DNA of 64,000 nt from Frankia sp. QA3 (lineage in GTDB: Bacteria; Actinomycetota; Actinomycetes; Frankiales; Frankiaceae): contig NZ_CM001489.1 of assembly GCF_000262465.1 (NCBI RefSeq), positions 1,718,884 through 1,782,883 on the forward strand, in the 5' to 3' direction. Position numbers and translations under genes: made by a program. The notes below the pieces were generated by a model. That model had not been told where the DNA came from. It saw only the letters and a program-made list of their open reading frames with translations, and did no database searches. The first letter of the stretch is position 1. Every line of letters starts with the position of its first letter. Below are positions 57,766 to 64,000 of the stretch, one piece after another.

Positions 57766-58812
57766 GTGCAGACCGGCCTCGCGGACTATGCGGCGGAAGC
57801 CGCCAGCCTCGCCCGCCTCAACTTCAACATTGACCCTCCCCGGGGCTCCGACCTGGGCCTTATGGATCTTCGCGGTGCCGACCTCGTCAACGCAGTGCTA
57901 TGGAATGCGAATCTCGTATTCACCCGGCTCGACGGATCCATTCTCCGAGGTGCAGACCTTTTCGACGCAAAACTCGGACACCACCACCGCAATCCGATGA
58001 AGAGACACGGAGCCTACCTCGTCGGCGCCGACCTCACCGACGCCCGCCTCTGGAGCGCGAATCTTTGTCACGTAAATCTGAGAGGGGCCGACCTTACCCG
58101 CACCGAGCTCGGCCACGCTGACCTACGAGGGGCAGACCTGACGGACGCCGAACTGCGGGGAGCAAAGCTTGACCACGCTCGCGGGCTGACTCAGACGCAG
58201 ATCGATTCGGCACGTGGAGACGACGACCTTGCTGCCACCCGGGCTTACCCGACCGTCGTCATGGACCGCCTGAAGCACCCTCTCATCCGACGGGGACCGA
58301 CCCACCGTGCCCGACGACGTGTTCCCGACACAGCGACAGCGATGCACTCGTGGTCGCACACCGCGACGCGACTCCCTGCCACCGACCGCCGCCTCGGCGG
58401 CACGGCCCAGCCCGACACACCCGAGAGAGCGCGGACGAAGGACATGCATCGTCACACTAAGTCACGTCCTTCGGCAAAGCGGAGCCCAGTCTTCAGTTCG
58501 GTTAAGCCTGCGTTCGCTGCCCCATGCTGCGCGTCGACCCCCGCCAACGGGCACGTCTCGAGCAGATCATCCGCAACCTCGGCGACCGCATCGACGAGGC
58601 CACGGCCAACGGCTGGCGAGGCGAAGTCGAGGGGCTCAAGATCAGCGCGGAAGCCCGCGGTATCGCAGCTACGCGATCTCGACGTTGCGCGGCGGCGTCG
58701 GCAAGTCGACCCTGAGCTTCAACCTCGCCTACGAACTCGCCGGCAAGCGCTCGCTGCTAGTGGCCGACCTCTGTGCACAGTGCAACATGACCGAGACCCT
58801 GATGCCGGATGA
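57766..58812 (+). CDS. Pentapeptide-repeat protein with probable read-through C-terminus
   Basis: Residues about 20-150 contain repeated A(D/N)LxX units (LRGADLVNAVLWNANL, LRGADLTRTELGHADLRGADLTDAELRGAKL), the right-handed quadrilateral beta-helix of pentapeptide proteins. GLTQTQIDSARGD is the usual closing motif of the family and falls near residue 150. The remaining 190 residues are Arg/Thr/Pro-rich and run over an integrase remnant in another frame. The native stop was probably lost, and the true product likely ends near 58280. The start is GTG 57766. Function is unknown. Confidence 0.65.
   Translation: MQTGLADYAAEAASLARLNFNIDPPRGSDLGLMDLRGADLVNAVLWNANLVFTRLDGSILRGADLFDAKLGHHHRNPMKRHGAYLVGADLTDARLWSANLCHVNLRGADLTRTELGHADLRGADLTDAELRGAKLDHARGLTQTQIDSARGDDDLAATRAYPTVVMDRLKHPLIRRGPTHRARRRVPDTATAMHSWSHTATRLPATDRRLGGTAQPDTPERARTKDMHRHTKSRPSAKRSPVFSSVKPAFAAPCCASTPANGHVSSRSSATSATASTRPRPTAGEAKSRGSRSARKPAVSQLRDLDVARRRRQVDPELQPRLRTRRQALAASGRPLCTVQHDRDPDAG
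58506..58655 (+). pseudogene. C-terminal remnant of a tyrosine recombinase/integrase
   Basis: After an in-frame stop the frame reads CVRCPMLRVDPRQRARLEQII, then RNLGDRIDEATANGWRGEVEGL. I recognise this as the zinc-finger and helical tail of actinobacterial phage-type integrases (CxxCP...GWLGEVEGL). No catalytic domain lies upstream. It joins directly to ParA sequence in a different frame, so it is a deletion scar. Confidence 0.55.
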
Positions 58813-59150
58813 GTCACCAGAGATCGACATCATTCAGGCGCTGCAGCCCGTGCTCCTCGGCCCAGCGTTCGGACGCGCACCGTCGACATTGACCTACAAG
58901 GTCTCGAGGTACTGCGACGCCTTCCATGGACAGAAGGACTGCCGACTGATCCCCGGATCGGCCGAGATGTTCGCCTTCCCCTCCACGCTCTACCAGCAGC
59001 TGCAGATTGCCAACGCCCAGGGCCGACCCCAAGTGGTCAACTCACTCCTGGAGTCACTCAAGACGGTGCTGGACGACGAGGCCAACAACATCGGCGCAGA
59101 GGGCATCCTCATGGACACCAGCCCTTTCTACGCCGGCGGCACCCATCTAG
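58657..59150 (+). pseudogene. parA: ParA-family ATPase fragment truncated at both ends
   Basis: The frame encodes SYAISTLRGGVGKSTLSFNLAYELA (deviant Walker A; the signature lysine of KGGVGK is Arg), SLLVADLCAQCNMTETL (Walker A' partner), CRLIPGSAEMFAF and ILMDTSPFYAGG (Walker B region). No start codon precedes the P-loop because the sequence runs out of the integrase remnant. The 3' end is cut by an IS701-family insertion at 59151. The missing C-terminal half does not resume at 60614. It came from a plasmid or integrative element partition system. Confidence 0.75.
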
Positions 59151-60613
59151 TACTCCAACCCGGCTTTTGTGATCAGTTGAGTTGTAGTTTCACGGTCTGG
59201 CGGTGGTAGTGACAGTGTTTGGCGAGGAGTTGTCGGTGGCGCCGCCACCAGGACCAGGCCAGTAGGAAGGCTTTCGTCACGGAAGGTCGTCGCATGGCTA
59301 CCTCGACGAACAGGTGGCGGACCTCGTTGACGGTCAGCGGGATCAGACCCTCGGCTGGCTCGATCTTGCGAGCACGGGCCGTCGTCACGGCGAGGAACGC
59401 GTAGGCCAGCATCGCGATCATGGTCCAGCGATGCCAGGGGGTCCAGCGCCTGACCTGGTGTTCGTCGAGCGCCGCGAGTTCTTTGCACGACTGAAAATCA
59501 TCTTCGACGGACCAACGGATACCAGCTACCCGCACCAACGTGCGCAACGCGACGCTGGTCGGACTCTGGGCTCGATAGAACGCGTACGCGCCGTCATCGA
59601 TACTGCGACGGATCATCAGGTAGCAGTGGCCAGGCAGATCGCCGTCGGTCACACCGATGATCGCCCAGTCGTAGAGCCGCTCGCCTTTGGCGCCTTGACC
59701 TGCGGAAATACGGTTCCAGGCATTGTCGGGCAGGGTGACGGCGAGGTCGATCGCCTTCTTCGGCCCGGCCTTCGTCGTGACGATGTCACTCTTCGCGACG
59801 GCGAGGACAGAGCCGATCCCGCGACGGGCGAGCGCGGCCCGCAGTGCCGGGTTCGCCCCATAGACCTCGTCTCCGGTGACCCAGCGTGCCTGGACGCCGG
59901 CATCGACCGTCTTCTCGATCATCCTCTGGGCGAGCGCGGGCTTTGTCGCGAACGCGAGATCTTCGGGTGCGCCGGCGGCCTCGCGTCGCGCCGGGTCGTC
60001 CATCCACGACCTCGGCATGTACAAAGCGTTATCTATAAGGGCGTGCCCGATCGGGGATGCGTAGGTCAGATAGACCGCGACCTGCGAGTTCTCAATTCTC
60101 CCGGCGGTTCCGGTGTACTGCCGTTGAACACCGATGGTAGCCGTTCCCTTCTTCAGGTCTCCCGTCTCATCGATGACGAGCACGCCTTCGGGGTGGCCGA
60201 GCGTCTCGGTGACGTAGTCACGAAGATCGCTACGAAGGCCGTCGTCGTCCCAGACGGCCTTCGACAGGAAGTGCTGCATCGGTCCCTGTCCTCACCCATG
60301 CGTTGCGCGAGTGTCCAACAGGTAACCCTTTGTAGGTCGCTCATCATGCCGCGCAGGAAGCGGCGCATCCGCTGCCGGGACTCGACCCGGGGAAACCGGC
60401 GATCAAGTCGAGCCGCGAAGGCCTCGAAACCGGCGCTCCATCCGTCCGGGTCTACGCTGGGACACGGAGCCATCGGTTGATCTTTGCGAGTCCTCACAAA
60501 CCGCCATGATCGCCGATGGCTTCCTCATGCCCCGACTCGCGCCGGAGCGCGCCAGCCCGGCCGCCCACCGTCAGCCCACAGCCCACCATGATCACAAAAG
60601 TCGGGTTGGAGTA
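59151..60613 (-). mobile_element. IS701-family insertion sequence, copy 1 (complete ends)
   Basis: 1463 bp with 25-bp terminal inverted repeats (TACTCCAACCCGGCTTTTGT at the left, TACTCCAACCCGACTTTTGT at the right on the other strand; one mismatch), each followed by GATCA. The outer left flank is CTAG, the YTAR-type target used by IS701 elements. The right flank is CTAT, so a perfect 4-bp duplication is not seen. The transposase runs leftward and its stop lies inside the left repeat. Confidence 0.85.
59173..60497 (-). pseudogene. IS701-family DDE transposase with a -1 frame break
   Basis: The N-terminal part (from GTG 60497: APCPSVDPDGWSAGFEAFAARLDRRF to LAQRMGED) and the main part (GPMQHFLSKAVWDDDGLRSDL to the end) are in different frames. 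The join near 60284-60292 needs one extra base. The catalytic core is complete: VIDETGDLKKG, VTGDEVYGANP and RWSVEDDFQSCKEL supply the D-D-E set. There is no slippery heptamer at the join, so a one-base deletion or sequencing error is more likely than programmed frameshifting. Confidence 0.8.
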
Positions 60614-60924
60614 CTATATTGGACCCCGACTCTGATCCAGTCGCCACGCCTTACACGCCCTATCGACCCGCGTCGTGCGCTGTAACGCTGCTCGACCCTA
60701 ACGCGACACCCCGCCCACAGGCACCAAGTCGCGATCCGAGCCGTTCGGGCGGCCGCATCGACCGCCTCGTCTACCTCCTCCACGAATGTCAACACGCCGT
60801 CTGGCCAGGGAAAACGGTGTTTAGCCATAAACGTTGGAAAAGCCGACGTCAGGCTGCTAGCTTCTAGTCGATGGGGTACAAGACGATGGCGGGATCCAGT
60901 CCTGCCCGCAGGGGAACCCGGTAG

Positions 60925-61614
60925 ATGGCGAACCCGCGAGACAGCAAGGATAGTAGCGGCGACGCGACGTCGCTCCGCTCGGAGCAGGAAACCGTTATCC
61001 TGTCGACTCCAGTCGAGCTACCTGGCCCGAAATCTGACCTGGCATCTGGCGGATTGTCACAGGAGCTTGCGGCTGAGACTGCCGGCGGCGAGCCGCCGAC
61101 CAACACCCTGCCGTCGCCGGCAGCGGGCATTGTCCGGCATGGCCCTGGGGTTCCGGCCATCCTATCGGGTGGCCGACGGGGCCGGACTGCCGAGCACATC
61201 TGGGGCGGGGGCACGCCGCCAGCGCATTCGGTACGGCGGCTGGGCGGCTGGGCCATCACCTCGATCCTGATCGTGGCCTCCGGCATTGTCCTGTTCCTGC
61301 GGTTCCACCATGTGCCGCTTCACGTGACCGGTGCCGCGATCACTGTGCAGAAGGCGGCTGGTTGCCGGGCTGAAGTGGCCGGGCGGGTCACGACCAATGG
61401 TGCCGCCGGCACCATCACGTACCGGTGGCAGTTCAAGCCAGGCGGACAGCAGGCTACAACGCTGCACCAGACCATCGCTCACGGGCAGCACGCCGCGGAT
61501 CTGGTCATCACCCTCGAGGTCAGTGGTCATGGCTCCTCGGCTCAGACTGCGGTCCTAGAGGTCCTCAGTCCCGATCCGCGAACTGCGTCGATCCCGGTCG
61601 TGCTCACGTGCTGA
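60925..61614 (+). CDS. Single-pass membrane protein of unknown function, beside a Ser/Thr kinase
   Basis: 229 residues. A 105-residue Pro/Gly/Ser/Thr-rich cytosolic part is followed by one membrane helix (GWAITSILIVASGIVLFLRF, near 107-126) and an exported beta-rich domain of about 100 residues (TITYRWQFKPGGQQATTLHQ), with two cysteines that could pair. No family is recognised. The Thr-rich N-terminus (SEQETVILSTP) could be a kinase target. It lies 125 bp before the kinase gene, with a hairpin between. The 60614-60924 gap contains only short doubtful frames. Confidence 0.65.
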   Translation: MANPRDSKDSSGDATSLRSEQETVILSTPVELPGPKSDLASGGLSQELAAETAGGEPPTNTLPSPAAGIVRHGPGVPAILSGGRRGRTAEHIWGGGTPPAHSVRRLGGWAITSILIVASGIVLFLRFHHVPLHVTGAAITVQKAAGCRAEVAGRVTTNGAAGTITYRWQFKPGGQQATTLHQTIAHGQHAADLVITLEVSGHGSSAQTAVLEVLSPDPRTASIPVVLTC

Positions 61615-61693
61615 CCGAACAACGGGCCGGCAGCACAACGGACAGCGAGTCGTGGGCGTACGATTGCCCGTCTGCCGCATCGATGTGACCTAA

Positions 61694-61718
61694 CCGGACG
61701 GCCCGGCGAGCCGTCCGG
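61694..61718 (+). terminator. Hairpin between membrane protein and kinase genes
   Basis: CCGGACGGC pairs with GCCGTCCGG around a 7-nt loop. No T-run follows. It ends 22 bp before the kinase start and may act as a terminator or a leader structure. Confidence 0.5.
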
Positions 61719-61739
61719 CGCATATCAGAAGGGGCCCCG

Positions 61740-63557
61740 ATGGCCGCGTGGACTATTCCCGGCTACACCGAGATCGAAGAAATTGGTTCAGGCGGGTTCG
61801 GTGAGGTCGTCCTCGCCCGGCATGATGCGACCGGCATGCCCGTCGCAATCAAGTATCTGCGCGCCAACCTGTGCAGCGACCCGATGTTCATACAGATGTT
61901 CCGTGATGAGGCGACCGCGCTGGCCTCGATCGAGGATCCGAACGTGGTCCGGCTTTACGAGTACGTCGAATCCGCGGTTGGTGCCGGGATCGTCATGGAA
62001 CTGGTCGACGGGGTCTCGCTGCGCGAGATCCTTGTCCATCAGGGAGCCACGACGGTCGAGGCCGCCCTGGTAGTGCTTGAGGGTTCCTTGCTGGGCCTGG
62101 CCGCGGCGCATCAGCGCGGCGTGGTGCACCGTGACTACAAGCCCGAAAACGTGCTGGTCGACGGTGAGGGCACAAGCAAGCTGACCGATTTTGGTATCGC
62201 CGCACGCACCGGCGAGCGGCCACTTCCCGCAGGCACTCTGCGGTATGCTGCCCCCGAGCAGCTTGCCGGTGCCCCTGCAAGCCCGGCCGGGGATGTCTAC
62301 GCGGCCACGGCAACCTTCTATGAGTGCGTCACCGGCCGTCCGCCGTTCAGCGGCACGCGGGAGGAACTTCTCCGCCAGCACAACTCCGAGCCCGTGCCCC
62401 TCGAGCTGCTACCCGAACCGTTGCGACCTCTAATAGCCACCGGAATGGCCAAAGAGCTCAGGAGCCGGCCCGCGGACGCAGCCAGTCTGGTCGCAGATCT
62501 GCAATCTATCGCGTCACGCGCCTACGGCCAGAGCTGGCGGCGTCGCGGACGGTCGCATCTGAGTGAGGCCGCGCTGCTCCTGGCAGCGCTGTGGCCGATG
62601 GGCGCCGCGGCCGCCCAGCAGGGCACCGCAATGGGTTTCATCCAGTTACGTCAACTCGAAGATCAGCCAGGCTTTCGCCAGCGCTGGGCGTCGCGTCCGT
62701 TGCGGGCTGCCATAGCGGTCGCCGGAATCGCGGTCATCGCTGCCATCACTACCCTGGCCGTCCCCGCGCCGCGGGCTGAAACCGCGGACGCCATGCCATC
62801 CACCGCGGATCTGACCGCGTTTGTGCCGCCCACGCCGAAAATTCAGGTAACCGTCTCCACTCCTCCCCACACGGAAAAGGCAAAGGAATTTTCTGTAGTA
62901 TATGGAGGTGGATCGGATGGGACTGCGCAGATAGGCGGCGAGGTCATCAATGCGGTCAACGGCGAGGTCGTCACGCTATATGCTCAGCACTTTCCCTTCG
63001 CTGCCCCGCCGACTCCAGCCGCTTCGGTCGACCTAAGCCCCGTCGGCACGATTGCCAGGTATACCTTTCGTGTGACGCCGATCGTATTGACCCGTTACTC
63101 GGTGAAGGTGTTTCGCAGCAGGATCGCGACAACGCCGCTGGTAAGTTCGCCAATCAGTGTCATCTACGTGATCCCGAACTACTCCGGGTCGTTCGTGCCT
63201 ACCTGTGCGGGCACGCAGTGTCAGGCCGCGTGGTCAGTGACAATCTCCGTTCCGCCCTCGGCACTGAAAACGGAGATGTCCAGTACTGTCTACACGTATT
63301 TCGCTCTCAATTACGAAGGTTTTTCCCCGTCGTCGCCCTCCAGAGTACTTTCCCTAGGGGCCGGTAATCCTGTCATCGGCGCCCCGCGGCAGATCTCTGC
63401 CGACAAATACACCTTAACTATAAAATTCTCGTATCCGAATGATCCAAATTCTATTTCCGTATTGGCCAGCGTCTGCAAGAAGCCCCTTTATCTGAAGGAT
63501 GGCATCGGGTCCCCCGGCGGGTCTGACTGCGGCAGCCGGACCATGTCGTACGGGTAG
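61740..63557 (+). CDS. Receptor-type serine/threonine protein kinase (PknB-like)
   Basis: 605 residues. The kinase domain (about 9-265) is complete: glycine loop GSGGFGEV (16-23), VAIK lysine K38, HRDYKPENV (H130-D132), DFG (D150) and the APEQL loop. A juxtamembrane region follows, then a membrane helix (PLRAAIAVAGIAVIAAITTLAV, about 321-342). The extracellular region of about 260 residues is beta-rich with four cysteines in its second half. No PASTA domain is seen, so the ligand is unknown. ATG 61740 follows GAAGGGGC. The gene is bracketed by inverted IS701 copies, which suggests it moved as cargo. Its 3' half is poorer in GC than the catabolic island. Confidence 0.88.
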   Translation: MAAWTIPGYTEIEEIGSGGFGEVVLARHDATGMPVAIKYLRANLCSDPMFIQMFRDEATALASIEDPNVVRLYEYVESAVGAGIVMELVDGVSLREILVHQGATTVEAALVVLEGSLLGLAAAHQRGVVHRDYKPENVLVDGEGTSKLTDFGIAARTGERPLPAGTLRYAAPEQLAGAPASPAGDVYAATATFYECVTGRPPFSGTREELLRQHNSEPVPLELLPEPLRPLIATGMAKELRSRPADAASLVADLQSIASRAYGQSWRRRGRSHLSEAALLLAALWPMGAAAAQQGTAMGFIQLRQLEDQPGFRQRWASRPLRAAIAVAGIAVIAAITTLAVPAPRAETADAMPSTADLTAFVPPTPKIQVTVSTPPHTEKAKEFSVVYGGGSDGTAQIGGEVINAVNGEVVTLYAQHFPFAAPPTPAASVDLSPVGTIARYTFRVTPIVLTRYSVKVFRSRIATTPLVSSPISVIYVIPNYSGSFVPTCAGTQCQAAWSVTISVPPSALKTEMSSTVYTYFALNYEGFSPSSPSRVLSLGAGNPVIGAPRQISADKYTLTIKFSYPNDPNSISVLASVCKKPLYLKDGIGSPGGSDCGSRTMSYG

Positions 63558-63684
63558 ATATAAGGTCACACACAACAGTTGGTCATGCTTGGCTGGTGTG
63601 GAGCTGGCTAATTGATCCCCGCAGTCCTGGACAGGGTCTCGGTAAAGTTGCTGGTTAGCAAGCAAGCTTTATGATTGTCTCTAG

Positions 63685-64000
63685 TACTCCAACCCGACTT
63701 TTGTGATCATGGTGGGCTGTGGGCTGACGGTGGGCGGCCGGGCTGGCGCGCTCCGGCGCGAGTCGGGGCATGAGGAAGCCATCGGCGATCATGGCGGTTT
63801 GTGAGGACTCGCAAAGATCAACCGATGGCTCCGTGTCCCAGCGTAGACCCGGACGGATGGAGCGCCGGTTTCGAGGCCTTCGCGGCTCGACTTGATCGCC
63901 GGTTTCCCCGGGTCGAGTCCCGGCAGCGGATGCGCCGCTTCCTGCGCGGCATGATGAGCGACCTACAAAGGGTTACCTGTTGGACACTCGCGCAACGCAT
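63685..64000 (+). mobile_element. IS701-family insertion sequence, copy 2 (truncated by window end)
   Basis: Starts with the same 25-bp terminal repeat as the right end of copy 1, after CTAG (63681-63684). As far as I can read, the visible 316 bp are identical to copy 1 in the opposite orientation. The 63558-63680 gap before it holds no gene. Confidence 0.88.
63801..64000 (+). CDS. IS701-family transposase, N-terminal part (cut by window end)
   Basis: GTG 63801 begins APCPSVDPDGWSAGFEAF after an eight-residue lead, the same N-terminus as copy 1. The window ends at LAQRM, a few codons before the frame break of copy 1, so it cannot be told whether this copy is intact. Confidence 0.8.
   Translation, partial: MRTRKDQPMAPCPSVDPDGWSAGFEAFAARLDRRFPRVESRQRMRRFLRGMMSDLQRVTCWTLAQR

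Noticed and set aside
60153..60300. Programmed -1 frameshifting in the IS701 transposase
   Set aside because: No X-XXY-YYZ slippery heptamer or following stem is visible at the join, and this IS family is not known to need a shift.
59147..60617. A clean 4-bp target duplication for IS701 copy 1 alone
   Set aside because: The flanks are CTAG and CTAT, which differ. The mismatch is better explained by composite insertion or later rearrangement.
60592..60867. Two short overlapping frames on opposite strands just inside IS701 copy 1
   Set aside because: Neither has a good ribosome site. One needs a TTG start and the other overlaps the IS terminal repeat. No family is recognisable.

Overview
The window is very GC-rich actinobacterial DNA. 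GTG starts are common and genes often overlap by four bases (ATGA or GTGA). F420-type luciferase-like oxidoreductases, DUF2889, DUF222/HNH (13E12-type) and IS701 sequences are all present, which suggests a Frankia-like soil actinomycete. The genus is inferred, not proven.

Layout. (1) 1-57.7 kb is a catabolic island built from repeated modules: CoA activation (three acyl-CoA ligases, three CaiB/BaiF-type CoA-transferases of which one has two domains, and one acetyl-CoA hydrolase/transferase-type protein), dehydrogenation (two acyl-CoA dehydrogenase pairs and one fused pair), hydration (MaoC), ketoreduction (six SDRs), C-C cleavage (three SCP2-type thiolases with OB-fold/DUF35 partners), a KshA-like Rieske oxygenase, three LLM oxidoreductases and three amidohydrolase_2 proteins. 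(2) A branched-chain amino-acid-type ABC importer at 39.7-47.9 kb has LivH-LivM-LivG fused in one polypeptide, a separate LivF, and two near-duplicate lipoprotein binding proteins. It could feed substrate to the island. (3) Four TetR regulators and one GntR regulator are scattered through it. (4) 15.8-19.6 kb is an accessory patch with short repeats, a 13E12/HNH protein and an ABC-F ATPase. (5) 48.8-49.5 kb holds decayed ISL3 and ECF-sigma remnants. (6) 57.8-64 kb is mobile DNA: a pentapeptide-repeat protein, integrase and ParA remnants, and two inverted copies of one IS701-family element flanking a membrane protein and a receptor-type Ser/Thr kinase.

How it may work together: a bulky carboxylic or isoprenoid/steroid-like compound would be imported, activated to CoA thioesters, oxidised by heteromeric acyl-CoA dehydrogenases, hydrated and cleaved by thiolase/aldolase-DUF35 pairs. 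The Rieske, LLM and amidohydrolase enzymes would attack the ring skeleton. The substrate is not identifiable from sequence.

The strongest new signal is a shared inverted repeat, TTGAC-N6-GTCAA, at seven promoter regions across 50 kb. At three of them it covers a credible -35 box. This suggests one regulator controls the dispersed operons. A second motif, RGAAY-N3-RTTCY, occurs at four intergenic sites.
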